A stretch of DNA of 64,000 bases from Mycobacterium sp. 1100029.7 (GTDB taxonomy: Bacteria; Actinomycetota; Actinomycetes; Mycobacteriales; Mycobacteriaceae): positions 62,001 through 126,000 of the forward strand of contig NZ_LZSC01000038.1 in assembly GCF_001665235.1 (NCBI RefSeq). The letters are read 5' to 3'. The position numbers and the translations under genes were made by a program. The notes beneath the pieces were generated by a model. It was not told where the DNA came from. It saw only the letters and a program-made list of their open reading frames with translations, and did no database searches. Numbering within the stretch: position 1 is the first letter of the stretch; the number at the start of each line of letters is the position of its first letter. This document shows positions 18,221-26,834 of the stretch, piece by piece.

Positions 18221-19144
18221 TTACCTCCGAAAGGGCTCGACCCCGTGGGCGTGTCCCTGCGAGGTGCCGACGGCGTCCAGCCGGGCCAAAGCGTCGGCGT
18301 CCAGCACGACGTCCCCGGCGGCGATGTTCTCCTCCAGGTGCCCGAGGGAGCGGGTGCCGGGAATCAGCAAGGTGTTCGCGGCATGCGCCAACAGCCACGC
18401 CAGCCCGACTTGGGCGCCGGTGACGCCGAGCTCACCGGCGATGTCGGCCACCGCCGGGTCGTCGGAGACGGTGGGCAGACCGGCGAACGCGGATCCGAGC
18501 GGGAAGAACGGCACCCATGCGATGCCCTGGGCCCGACAGAAATCGAGCGTGCTTTCCTGGGCCCGGTCCAGCAGGCTGTAGGCATTCTGCACGCAGGCGA
18601 TGCCCGCCGGTGCCGCGCGCCGCACGATGTCGAGCGGTACGGCGCTGACGCCGATCGCACCGATCTTGCCCTCGTCGCGCAGCGCGATCATCTCGGCCAG
18701 CTGGTCGTCGAGATCGACGTTTTGATCGCCGTCGGCGGCCACACCGGGTCCGAGGTCCATCCGGCGCAGATTGACCACCGGTACGCAGTCCAGCCCGAGC
18801 TGACGCAGATCGTCCTCGACCGCCGCACGCAACTCCGCGGGTCTCTGCGCAGCGGCCAGCGGAATCGGCTCGTCGCCGGTGAAGCGCGCACCGACCTTAC
18901 TGACGATGACGAGGTCGTCGGGGTAGGGATGGAGTGCCGCGCGGATGCGGCGGTTGACCTCGCCAGGCCCGTAGAACGACGCGGTGTCGATGTGGTTGAC
19001 GCCGAGTTCGACTGCGCGGCGCAGCACCGCGGCCGCATCGTCGACAGTCGGCGCCTCGAACAGTTGCATGGCGCCGAAGCCGACGCGGTTCACCGTCGCG
19101 GTGCCGATGCGGCCGGTACCGCCGGGCTGTGGTTTGTCGGTCAT
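18221..19144 (-). CDS. aldo/keto reductase with altered catalytic tetrad
   Basis: The 307-residue protein has the AKR pattern NHIDTASFYGPGEVNRRI with Asp53 and Tyr58 and a catalytic Lys83 in IVSKVG. At the position where a catalytic His is usual (YLHR-type), the sequence reads VVNLRRMD, giving Asn125. The C-terminal LIPGTRSLGHLEENIAA is a typical NADPH-binding segment. Start ATG 19144 is supported by GGGAG five bases upstream. It is divergent from a TetR gene across a short region with two palindromes. Function is probably NADPH-dependent reduction; the His change may lower or alter activity. Confidence 0.85.
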   Translation of the reverse strand: MTDKPQPGGTGRIGTATVNRVGFGAMQLFEAPTVDDAAAVLRRAVELGVNHIDTASFYGPGEVNRRIRAALHPYPDDLVIVSKVGARFTGDEPIPLAAAQRPAELRAAVEDDLRQLGLDCVPVVNLRRMDLGPGVAADGDQNVDLDDQLAEMIALRDEGKIGAIGVSAVPLDIVRRAAPAGIACVQNAYSLLDRAQESTLDFCRAQGIAWVPFFPLGSAFAGLPTVSDDPAVADIAGELGVTGAQVGLAWLLAHAANTLLIPGTRSLGHLEENIAAGDVVLDADALARLDAVGTSQGHAHGVEPFRR

Positions 19145-19177
19145 GATGCTCCCTGGTTCGTGACACACTGGAGAGAA

Positions 19178-19774
19178 ATGCGGAGGATCCTCCGCTTCGG
19201 TCAGCGTAGCAGAAACGGAGGTGCCTCCGCTTTGGCTGGACGGTCAGATGCGCGTCGCAACCGCGAGAAGCTGCTGGAGGCGGCGACTGCGGCGTTCACC
19301 GGCGCGCAGGGCCAGCCGGTGTCGCTCGAGTCGATCGCCCGCGACGCCGGTGTCGGCATCGGCACGCTCTACCGTCATTTCGCCAACCGGGAAGCGCTGG
19401 TCGAGGCGATCTACCGCACCGAGCTGGCCGAAGTGGCCGCGGCCGCCGGACAACTGCTCGAGAAGCAGCCGCCGAAGATCGCGCTGCGCTGCTGGATGGA
19501 CCGGTACGCGGGATTCGTCGCCGCCAAGCGGGAGATGGCCGAGTCGCTGACGGCGCTGTTCAACGCCGGCGCCGTCGAGCCCAGCCAAACCCGCGACCGC
19601 ATCGTCGGTGCGGTCGACCTGTTGTTGCGGGCCGGCGCCGCAGACGGCAGCCTGCGCGCAGACGTACCGGCCGAAGACGTGGTGTCCAGCCTGCTCGGCA
19701 TTTTTCTGGTCAGCAGTTCGCCGCAGCAGACCGACCGCATGCTCGACCTGCTCGTGGCGGGCGTATCCGCCTAA
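19178..19774 (+). CDS. TetR-family transcriptional regulator
   Basis: The protein (198 residues from ATG 19178, 180 from an in-frame TTG at 19232) has a clear N-terminal helix-turn-helix: RREKLLEAATAAF, SLESIARDAGVGIGTLYRHFANREALVEAIYR. The C-terminal domain is variable, as usual. ATG 19178 has GGAG four bases upstream; TTG 19232 has GGAGG ten bases upstream and would place both operator palindromes outside the coding region. I list the longer form but regard the start as open. Likely represses itself and the divergent aldo/keto reductase. Confidence 0.85.
   Translation: MRRILRFGQRSRNGGASALAGRSDARRNREKLLEAATAAFTGAQGQPVSLESIARDAGVGIGTLYRHFANREALVEAIYRTELAEVAAAAGQLLEKQPPKIALRCWMDRYAGFVAAKREMAESLTALFNAGAVEPSQTRDRIVGAVDLLLRAGAADGSLRADVPAEDVVSSLLGIFLVSSSPQQTDRMLDLLVAGVSA
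19180..19230. promoter_or_regulatory. twin palindromic operators between aldo/keto reductase and TetR genes
   Basis: A perfect 16-bp palindrome GCGGAGGATCCTCCGC lies at 19180-19195. A second one, CGGAGG-TG-CCTCCG, lies at 19216-19229, flanked again by C. Both share the core CGGAGG-N2-CCTCCG and are 35 bp apart. This is the kind of dyad bound by TetR dimers, and it sits next to a divergent tetR/AKR pair. If the TetR gene really begins at 19178, the sites lie inside its first codons. Confidence 0.65.
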
Positions 19775-19779
19775 CTCGC

Positions 19780-19869
19780 CGAGTGTGCAGCCAGCCGCAC
19801 GTTCGGCGTCGAGTGTGCGGCCAGCCGCACACACCACAATCGCCGAACGTCACGCCAGCGTGACGTTCG
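19780..19869. terminator. direct-repeat and hairpin cluster between convergent tetR and fadD8
   Basis: CGAGTGTGC(A/G)GCCAGCCGCAC repeats directly at 19780-19800 and 19810-19830. The second copy makes a hairpin GTGTGCGGC-CA-GCCGCACAC (19813-19832, nine-base arms). A second hairpin has twelve-base arms, CGAACGTCACGC-CA-GCGTGACGTTCG (19844-19869). The element lies between convergent stops at 19774 and 19880, as expected of a bidirectional terminator, but it lacks T-tracts. Related elements occur at 1938 and 34671. Confidence 0.6.
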
Positions 19870-19879
19870 ACGACAACGG

Positions 19880-21490
19880 TCAGCCCACCGAGCGGGCGGC
19901 GCCTTCCCAGAACTGCGCCCGGACGGCCTTCTTGTCGGGCTTGCCCAGCCCGGTCAACGGCAGCGAGTCGGCGAGCACCACCCGCTTGGGCGACTGCACC
20001 GACCCCTTGCGGTCCTTGACCGCGGACTGGATCTCGGCGGTCATCTTCTCGATCGCGGCGTCGTCGCGGGGCGCGTCGGAGCGCAGCACCACCACCGCGG
20101 TGACGGCCTCGCCCCACTTGTCGTCGGGCGCGCCGACCACGCACACCTGGGCGATGGCCGGGTGCTCGGCCACGACGTCCTCGACCTCGCGCGGGAACAC
20201 GTTGAAACCACCGGTGACGATCATGTCCTTGACCCGGTCGACGATGAAGTAGAACCCGTCCTCGTCCTCACGGGCCATGTCGCCGGTGTGCAGCCAACCG
20301 TCCTTGAACGTCTCGGCCGTCGCCTCCGGCAGATTCCAATACCCGCCGGCCAGCAGCGGTCCGCTGACGCAGATCTCACCCGGCTCGCCCTGCGGCACCG
20401 GCTTGCCGTCCTCGCCGAGCAGCGCCACCCGGGCGAACAGCGTCGGGCGGCCGCACGACGTCAGCCGCTTCTCGTCGTGCTCGGCCTTGGCCAGGTACGT
20501 GATGGCCATCGGCGCCTCGGACTGCCCGTAGTTCTGGGCGAAGATCTGGCCGAAGCGCCGGATCGCCTCGGCCAGCCGCACCGGGTTGATCGCCGAGGCG
20601 CCGTAGTAAACGGTCTGCAGCGACGACAGGTCGCGGGTGTGCGAGTCGGGGTGGTCCATCAGCGCGTACAGCATCGACGGCACCAGGAAGGTGGCCGTAA
20701 TGCGCTTTTCCTCAATGGTTTTCAGCACGTCGGCGGGATCGAACTTGGGCAGCACATGCATTTCGCCGCCCTTGATCAGCGTCGGCAGGAAGTACGCCGC
20801 GCCCGCATGCGAGAGCGGGGTGATCATCAAAAACCGTGGGTCCTCGGGCCACTCCCACTCCGCGAGCTGGATCTGGGTCATCGAGGAGATCGACGCCGCG
20901 GTGCCCATCACGCCCTTGGGCTTACCGGTGGTGCCGCCGGTGTAGGTCAGGCCGATCACCTGATCCGGCGGCAGGTCCGCGGCGCTCAGTGGCCGCGGGT
21001 CGTACTTGGCCGCCTCGGCCGCCAGGTCGACGACTCGGCCTTCCAAGCCCTGCAGCGCCTCGGGCACCGGCCCGATGGTCAGGATCTGCTTGAGCCCCGG
21101 CACCTTGTCCAGGAGCGCCAGCGCGCGCTCGACGAACATGGGGTTGGGGTCGATGATCAGCGAGCTGATGCCGGCGTCGTTGAGCACATACGCGTGGTCG
21201 TCCAGTGACCCCAGCGGGTGCAGAGCAGTGCGGCGGTAGCCGCGGGTCTGGCCGGCGCCGATGATCAGCAGCACCTCGGGCCGGTTGAGTGACAGCAGCC
21301 CGACGGCGACGCCGGTACCGGCGCCGACGGCCTCGAACGCCTGGACGTACTGGCTGATCCGCTCGGCCATCTGGCCGCCGGTCAGCGTGGTGTCGCCGAG
21401 AAACAGCACCGGCTTGTTCTTGTGGCGCTTGAGCGCGCCCACCAGCAGGTGGCCGTTATGGGTCGGGTTGCGCAACAGATCGTCGCTCAT
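19880..21490 (-). CDS. fadD8: fatty-acid-CoA ligase, FadD8-type
   Basis: The 536-residue adenylate-forming enzyme shows GLTYTGGTTGKPKGVMG (ATP/AMP signature), YGQSEAPMAITYLA, DGWLHTGDMAREDEDGFYFIVDRVKDMIVTGGFNVFPREVE and a C-terminal PLTGLGKPDKKAV with the catalytic Lys. It forms acyl-CoA from a carboxylic acid, ATP and CoA; the chain or ring substrate cannot be told. Length is shorter than the H37Rv FadD8 annotation (571), probably a start-site difference. The leader is purine-rich (GATGAGGAGGAGCGG). It is divergent from the amidohydrolase gene by 129 bp. Confidence 0.88.
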   Translation of the reverse strand: MSDDLLRNPTHNGHLLVGALKRHKNKPVLFLGDTTLTGGQMAERISQYVQAFEAVGAGTGVAVGLLSLNRPEVLLIIGAGQTRGYRRTALHPLGSLDDHAYVLNDAGISSLIIDPNPMFVERALALLDKVPGLKQILTIGPVPEALQGLEGRVVDLAAEAAKYDPRPLSAADLPPDQVIGLTYTGGTTGKPKGVMGTAASISSMTQIQLAEWEWPEDPRFLMITPLSHAGAAYFLPTLIKGGEMHVLPKFDPADVLKTIEEKRITATFLVPSMLYALMDHPDSHTRDLSSLQTVYYGASAINPVRLAEAIRRFGQIFAQNYGQSEAPMAITYLAKAEHDEKRLTSCGRPTLFARVALLGEDGKPVPQGEPGEICVSGPLLAGGYWNLPEATAETFKDGWLHTGDMAREDEDGFYFIVDRVKDMIVTGGFNVFPREVEDVVAEHPAIAQVCVVGAPDDKWGEAVTAVVVLRSDAPRDDAAIEKMTAEIQSAVKDRKGSVQSPKRVVLADSLPLTGLGKPDKKAVRAQFWEGAARSVG

Positions 21491-21619
21491 TGGCGCCGCT
21501 CCTCCTCATCGAGTTGCTCTGCATCGTCGCCGGCGCGACTCTTGGGCAAGACTAGAACGTGTTGCAATTTTAGTCAGCTGCGCCCTCGATGAGCGCCGGG
21601 ATCATTAGGATCGCTACGC

Positions 21620-23224
21620 ATGGGGCAGGCAGATCTCGTCGTAACCGGGACCATCTTGACCGTCGACGAGCAGCGGCCCACCGTCGAGGCGCTCGCCGTG
21701 GCCGACGGTCGCATCATCGCCGTCGGCACCCGCGCCGAGGTCGCCGAATTCACCGGCCCCGACACCCACACCGTCGATGTCGGCGACGGCTGCGTCATGC
21801 CGGGTTTCATTGAGGCACATGGGCATCCGCTGATGGAGGCCGTCGCGCTGTCGGACCGCCTCGTCGACATCCGGCCGGTCACCATGCGCAGCGCCGACGA
21901 CGTCGTGGCGGCCGTGCGCTCCGAGGTGGCGCGGCGCGGTGCGCAGGGTGCGCTGCTCAACGGCTGGGATCCACTGCTGCAGGACGGTCTTCCGGAGCCG
22001 ACGTTGAGCTGGCTCGACGAGATCGCCCCCGACAACCCGCTGGTGATCATCCACAACTCCGGGCACAAGGCCTACTTCAACTCGCGCGCCGCGCAGCAAC
22101 ACGGCCTCGACCGCGACACCCCGGATCCCAAGGGCGCCAAGTACGGCCGCGACGCGGACGGCGAGCTCGACGGCACCGCCGAGGAAACCGGCGCGGTGTT
22201 CCCGCTGCTGGGCGGTGCCATCGACTTCGCCGAGTACCCGCAGATGCTGCTCGCCGAGTGTGACCGCCTCAATCGCGCCGGCCTGACGACCTGCTCGGAG
22301 ATGGCCTTCGACCCGAACTTCCGACCAATCGTCGAGCAACTGCGGGATCGGCTCACGGTCCGGCTGCGCACCTACGAAATCTCCAACCCGCAGATGTCCA
22401 CCGCCGCCAGCCCCGGCGACGGTGACGACATGCTGCGTCAAGTCGGCATCAAGATCTGGGTCGACGGATCGCCCTGGATCGGCAACATCGACCTCTCGTT
22501 TCCCTACTTGGACACCGAGGCCACCCGGATCATCGGCGTGGTACCCGGATCCTGCGGCTGCGCCAACTACACCTCCGAGCAACTGCACGAGATCGTCGGC
22601 GCGTACTTCCCGCTGGGCTGGCCGATGGCCTGCCACGTGCAGGGCGACGCCGGCGTCGACACCATCCTCGACGTGTACGAAGAGGTGCTGCGCCGCCATC
22701 CGCGCGACGACCACCGGCTGCGGCTCGAGCACGTCGGCGCGATTCGGCCCGAGCAGCTGCAGCGTGCCCACGACCTCGGCGTGACCTGCAGCATCTTCGT
22801 CGACCAGATCCACTACTGGGGCGACGTCATCGTCGACGGCCTATTCGGCGAGGAACGCGGAACCCGTTGGATGCCAGCCGGATCCGCGGTGGCCACCGGG
22901 ATGCGGATTTCGCTGCACAACGATCCGCCGGTCACGCCCGAAGAGCCGCTGCGCAACATCAGCGTCGCCGTGACGCGTACCGCCCCGAGCGGCCGGGTGC
23001 TCGGGCCCGAAGAACGGCTGACCGTCGACCAGGCCATCCGTGCCCAGACGATCGACGCCGCCTGGCAGCTGTTCTCCGACGACGTGGTCGGCTCGCTGGA
23101 GGTCGGCAAGTACGCCGACCTGGTGGTGTTGTCGGCCGATCCGCGCAGCGTGCCGCCCGAGCAGATCGCCGACCTGGACGTGCGCGCGACGTACCTGGCG
23201 GGGCGCCAGGTCTACAGCGCGTGA
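21620..23224 (+). CDS. amidohydrolase family 3 protein (Rv0552-like)
   Basis: The 534-residue protein resembles YtcJ-type metal-dependent amidohydrolases: N-terminal beta-domain (VVTGTILTVDEQRPTVEALAVADGRIIAVGT), metal motif GFIEAHGHPL with a His-x-His, and the late CHVQGDAGVDTILDVYE and HLxxH-like LEHVGAI regions. The C-terminal GSLEVGKYADLVVL motif is typical. It would hydrolyse an amide or related bond in the cytosol; substrate unknown. The gene overlaps menC by four bases (GTGA), so it leads a chain menC-bpoC with the same coupling. Confidence 0.88.
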   Translation: MGQADLVVTGTILTVDEQRPTVEALAVADGRIIAVGTRAEVAEFTGPDTHTVDVGDGCVMPGFIEAHGHPLMEAVALSDRLVDIRPVTMRSADDVVAAVRSEVARRGAQGALLNGWDPLLQDGLPEPTLSWLDEIAPDNPLVIIHNSGHKAYFNSRAAQQHGLDRDTPDPKGAKYGRDADGELDGTAEETGAVFPLLGGAIDFAEYPQMLLAECDRLNRAGLTTCSEMAFDPNFRPIVEQLRDRLTVRLRTYEISNPQMSTAASPGDGDDMLRQVGIKIWVDGSPWIGNIDLSFPYLDTEATRIIGVVPGSCGCANYTSEQLHEIVGAYFPLGWPMACHVQGDAGVDTILDVYEEVLRRHPRDDHRLRLEHVGAIRPEQLQRAHDLGVTCSIFVDQIHYWGDVIVDGLFGEERGTRWMPAGSAVATGMRISLHNDPPVTPEEPLRNISVAVTRTAPSGRVLGPEERLTVDQAIRAQTIDAAWQLFSDDVVGSLEVGKYADLVVLSADPRSVPPEQIADLDVRATYLAGRQVYSA

Positions 23225-24201
23225 CGCCGACGCTCGAGGACCTGCTGGAGCGCCTGCACGTCGTGGCGCTGCCGATGCGGGTCCGATTCCGGGGCATCAC
23301 CACCCGGGAGGTCGCGCTGATCGACGGGCCGGCCGGGTGGGGCGAGTTCGGGGCATTCGTCGAATACCAGCCGCCCGAGGCCGCGCATTGGCTGGCGGCC
23401 GGCATCGAGGCCGCCTACCAGCAACCGCCGCCGGTGCGCCGCGAACGCATCCCGATCAACGCCACCGTGCCGGCCGTGCCCGCCGCCCACGTCAGCGAGG
23501 TGCTGGCCCGCTTTCCCGGCGCCACGACGGCCAAGGTGAAGGTCGCCGAGCCCGGCCAGACGCTGGCCGACGACGTCGCTCGCGTCAACGCGGTGCGCGA
23601 GCTGGTGCCGACGGTGCGGGTGGACGCCAACGGCGGCTGGACGGTCGAGCAGGCGGTGCGGGCCGCGGCGGCCCTGACCGCCGACGGAGCGCTGGAGTAC
23701 CTCGAACAGCCCTGCGCCGCCGTCGACGAACTCGCGCAGCTACGCGCCCACCCGGGTATGCCGGACGTGCCGATCGCCGCCGACGAGAGCATCCGCAAGG
23801 CCGAGGACCCGCTGGCCGTGGTCCGCGCCGGCGCCGCGGACATCGCGGTGCTCAAAGTCGCCCCGCTGGGCGGAGTTTCGGCCCTGTTGGACATCGCCGC
23901 GCAAATCGACATCCCGGTCGTGATCTCGAGCGCACTCGACTCGGCGGTGGGAATGGCCGCCGGGCTGACCGCCGCGGCGGCGCTACCGCAGCTGCGCCAT
24001 GCCTGCGGGCTGGGCACCGGCGGGCTGTTCGTCGACGACGTCGCCGAGGTCGCCGCGCCCGTCGACGGCACCCTGGCGGTCGGGGCGGTGACGCCCGATC
24101 CGGCGCGGCTGCGCGCCCTCGCGGCACCGCCCGAGCGACGGCAATGGTGGATCGACCGGGTCACGGCCTGCCATCGGTTCCTTGTACCGTCGTTCGAGTG
24201 A
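23221..24201 (+). CDS. menC: o-succinylbenzoate synthase, MenC
   Basis: MenC dehydrates SHCHC to o-succinylbenzoate. The 326-residue enolase-superfamily enzyme has the catalytic lysine motif AKVKV (Lys105/Lys107), metal ligands in VRVDANGGW (Asp135), EYLEQPC (Glu162) and IAADES (Asp188), and a second Lys212 in VLKVAPLGG. Length equals Rv0553. Start GTG 23221 overlaps the amidohydrolase stop, and the stop overlaps the bpoC start. The upstream MenH product SHCHC may come from BpoC next door. Confidence 0.94.
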   Translation: MTPTLEDLLERLHVVALPMRVRFRGITTREVALIDGPAGWGEFGAFVEYQPPEAAHWLAAGIEAAYQQPPPVRRERIPINATVPAVPAAHVSEVLARFPGATTAKVKVAEPGQTLADDVARVNAVRELVPTVRVDANGGWTVEQAVRAAAALTADGALEYLEQPCAAVDELAQLRAHPGMPDVPIAADESIRKAEDPLAVVRAGAADIAVLKVAPLGGVSALLDIAAQIDIPVVISSALDSAVGMAAGLTAAAALPQLRHACGLGTGGLFVDDVAEVAAPVDGTLAVGAVTPDPARLRALAAPPERRQWWIDRVTACHRFLVPSFE

Positions 24202-24986
24202 TCAACCTGGCCTATGACGACCGCGGCAGCGGTGAGCCCGTGCTCTTCATCTCCGGCAGCGGCGGCCCCGGACGCACCTGGCTCCCGCATCAGGTCCCGG
24301 CGTTCGTGTCGGCGGGATACCGCGTCATCACCTTCGACAATCGCGGCATCGGAGCGACCGAAAGCGCCGAGGGATTCACGACGCAAACGATGGTCGCCGA
24401 CACCGCGGCCCTGCTCGAATCCCTGGGCGCGGCGCCCGCACGCATCGTCGGGGTGTCGATGGGTGCGTTCATTGCCCAGGAGCTGATGGTGGCCCGGCCC
24501 GAGCTGGTGACCGCCGCCGTGCTGATGGCCACCCGCGGCCGCCTGGACCGGGCTCGTCAGGGCTTTCACGACGGTGAGATGCAACTGTATGCCTCCAACA
24601 CCGAGCTGCCGCCCGCCTACGAAGCGAAAGTCCGTGTGCTGGAAAACTTTTCGCGCAAGACCATCAACGACGACGTGCTCGTGGCGGACTGGATCACGAT
24701 GTTTCGCACCTGGCCGGTCAAGCGCACACCCGGGCTGCGCACCCAGCTGAGCGTCTCCCCGCAGACCAGCCGGCTCGCCGCCTATCACGCCATCACCACC
24801 CCGGTGCTGGTGATGGGGTTCTCCGACGACGTGATCACGCCGCCGCACCTGGGCCGCGAGGTCGCCGACGCGTTGCCCAACGGCCGCTACGTGCAGATTC
24901 CCGATGCGGGCCATCTGGGCTTCCTGGAGCGGCCTGACGCGGTCAACAATGTGGCGCTGAAGTTCTTCGCCGACGTCAAGGCCTGA
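24198..24986 (+). CDS. bpoC: alpha/beta hydrolase BpoC, candidate MenH (SHCHC synthase)
   Basis: The 262-residue protein, exactly the size of Rv0554, has the nucleophile elbow GVSMGA (Ser87), an acid at Asp211 in GFSDDVITPP and His239 in PDAGHLGF. Annotated by tradition as a non-haem bromoperoxidase, it sits between menC and menD and is translated through GTGA overlaps. This context suggests the MenH reaction, pyruvate elimination from SEPHCHC. MenH proteins are small alpha/beta hydrolases of this type. The role is an inference from context. Confidence 0.88.
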   Translation: MINLAYDDRGSGEPVLFISGSGGPGRTWLPHQVPAFVSAGYRVITFDNRGIGATESAEGFTTQTMVADTAALLESLGAAPARIVGVSMGAFIAQELMVARPELVTAAVLMATRGRLDRARQGFHDGEMQLYASNTELPPAYEAKVRVLENFSRKTINDDVLVADWITMFRTWPVKRTPGLRTQLSVSPQTSRLAAYHAITTPVLVMGFSDDVITPPHLGREVADALPNGRYVQIPDAGHLGFLERPDAVNNVALKFFADVKA

Positions 24987-24988
24987 GG

Positions 24989-25169
24989 CGGCGGGCATCG
25001 TCAGCGCGGCATCCTCCTCCCGCCCCGGGCGGCGGGCATCGTCAGCGTGCTGCGGTTCGATTGCACGCTTCCTCCTCCCGCCCCAGACGGCGGGCATCGT
25101 CAGCGTGCTGCGGTTCGATTGCACGCTTCCTCCTCCCGCCCCAGGGCGGCGGGCATCGTCAGCGTGCTG
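24989..25169. repeat. 58/59-bp tandem repeat (VNTR-like) between bpoC and menD
   Basis: CGGCGGGCATCGTCAGCG begins units at 24989, 25030, 25088 and 25147. Units two and three are nearly identical, 58 and 59 bp long (GTGCTGCGGTTCGATTGCACG middle, CCTCCTCCCGCCCC end). Unit one is 41 bp, lacking the middle, and unit four is truncated by the menD leader. The array starts three bases after the bpoC stop and ends about 16 bases before menD. This looks like a mycobacterial minisatellite and may vary in copy number between strains. Confidence 0.8.
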
Positions 25170-25184
25170 TGACACCCTGTAAGG

Positions 25185-26834
25185 GTGAATCCCTCGACGA
25201 CTCAGGCTCGCGTCGTCGTTGACGAGCTGATCCGCGGCGGCGTTCGCGACGTGGTGTTATGCCCCGGCTCGCGCAACGCCCCGCTGGCGTTCGCGTTGCA
25301 GGACGCCGACCACTCCGGCCGCATCCGGCTGCACGTGCGCATCGACGAACGCACCGCCGGCTTCCTGGCCATCGGCCTGGCGATCGCCGCCAGCTCCCCG
25401 GTCTGCGTCGCGATGACCTCCGGCACCGCCGTCGCGAACCTGGGCCCGGCCGTCGTCGAGGCCAACTATGCGCGGGTGCCGCTGATCGTGCTGTCGGCCA
25501 ACCGGCCCTACGAACTATTGGGCACCGGCGCCAACCAGACCATGGAGCAGCTCGGCTACTTCGGCACCCAGGTGCGCGCCACGATCAGCCTCGGCCTAGC
25601 CGAGGACGCGCCCGACCAGCTGGACGCCCTGAACGCGACGTGGCGCTCGGTCACCTGCCGGGTGCTGGCGGCGGCCACCGGATCGCGCACCGCCAACGCC
25701 GGGCCCGTGCAGTTCGACATCCCGCTGCGCGAGCCGCTGGTGCCAGACCGGGAACCCCGCGGCGCCGTGACGCCGGCGGGCCGGCCCGGCGACTTGCCGT
25801 GGACCTACACTCCGCCGGTCACGTTCGACCAGCCGCTGGACATCGACCTGACGCCCGACACCGTCGTCATCGCCGGGCACGGCGCGGGCGTGCATCCCAA
25901 CCTCCAGCAACTCCCGACGGTGGCCGAACCGACCGCACCGGCCGCGGCCAATCCGCTGCACCCGTTGGCCCTGAATTTGCTGCGCCCCAAGCAGGTGATC
26001 ATGCTGGGCCGCCCGACCCTGCATCGGCCGGTATCGGCGTTGCTGGCCGACCCGCAGGTGCCGGTGTACGCGCTGACCACCGGCCCGCGCTGGCCGGACG
26101 TGTCGGGCAACTCCCAAGCCACCGGCACCCGCGCCGTGATCAGCGGGACGCCCAGCCCGGGGTGGTTGCTGCGCTGCGCGGAGCTGAACCAGCACGCGAT
26201 CTCGGCGGTCCGCTGCCAGCTCGCGGCACACCCGCTCACCACCGGCCTGCACGTCGCCGCCGCCGTGGCCGACGCGTTGCGCCCGGGCGATCAGCTGGTC
26301 CTCGGTGCGTCCAATCCGGTCCGCGACGCCGCCCTGGTCGGCTTGTCGCCCAAGGGCATTCGGGTGCGGTCCAATCGCGGTGTCGCGGGCATCGACGGCA
26401 CCGTGTCCACCGCGATCGGGGCGGCACTGGCACACGAGTGCAGCGGCACCGGCGACCACCCGGCCCGCACCGTCGCACTGATCGGCGACCTGACGTTCGT
26501 CCACGACAGCTCCGGGCTACTGATCGGCCCCACCGAGCCGACACCGCGGCATCTGACGATCGTGGTGTCCAACGACAACGGCGGCGGCATCTTCGAACTG
26601 CTCGAGCAAGGCGACCCGCGGTTCTCCGACGTGTCGTCACGGATCTTCGGAACCCCGCACGACGTGGATGTCGGCGCGCTGTGCCGCGCGTATCACGTCG
26701 ACAGCCGCCAGATCGAGGTCGACGAACTGGCCGCGGCGCTGGACGAACCGGCCGCCGGCTTGCGGGTGCTGGAGGTCAAGGCGGACCGGTCCTCACTGCG
26801 TGGACTACATGCCGCCATCAAGGCCGCTCTGTGA
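25185..26834 (+). CDS. menD: SEPHCHC synthase, MenD
   Basis: MenD, a thiamine-diphosphate enzyme, adds a succinyl-semialdehyde unit from 2-oxoglutarate to isochorismate, the first committed menaquinone step. The 549-residue protein begins [33 protein letters not shown], with the ThDP-activating Glu region ([17 protein letters not shown]) and the C-terminal ThDP motif [13 protein letters not shown] ... [15 protein letters not shown]. Start GTG at 25185 follows the repeat array. It overlaps the downstream DUF3592-type gene by four bases. Confidence 0.95.
   Translation: MNPSTTQARVVVDELIRGGVRDVVLCPGSRNAPLAFALQDADHSGRIRLHVRIDERTAGFLAIGLAIAASSPVCVAMTSGTAVANLGPAVVEANYARVPLIVLSANRPYELLGTGANQTMEQLGYFGTQVRATISLGLAEDAPDQLDALNATWRSVTCRVLAAATGSRTANAGPVQFDIPLREPLVPDREPRGAVTPAGRPGDLPWTYTPPVTFDQPLDIDLTPDTVVIAGHGAGVHPNLQQLPTVAEPTAPAAANPLHPLALNLLRPKQVIMLGRPTLHRPVSALLADPQVPVYALTTGPRWPDVSGNSQATGTRAVISGTPSPGWLLRCAELNQHAISAVRCQLAAHPLTTGLHVAAAVADALRPGDQLVLGASNPVRDAALVGLSPKGIRVRSNRGVAGIDGTVSTAIGAALAHECSGTGDHPARTVALIGDLTFVHDSSGLLIGPTEPTPRHLTIVVSNDNGGGIFELLEQGDPRFSDVSSRIFGTPHDVDVGALCRAYHVDSRQIEVDELAAALDEPAAGLRVLEVKADRSSLRGLHAAIKAAL

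Noticed and set aside
24989..25169. CRISPR array
   Set aside because: Repeats abut with no spacers; unit size and context are those of a minisatellite.
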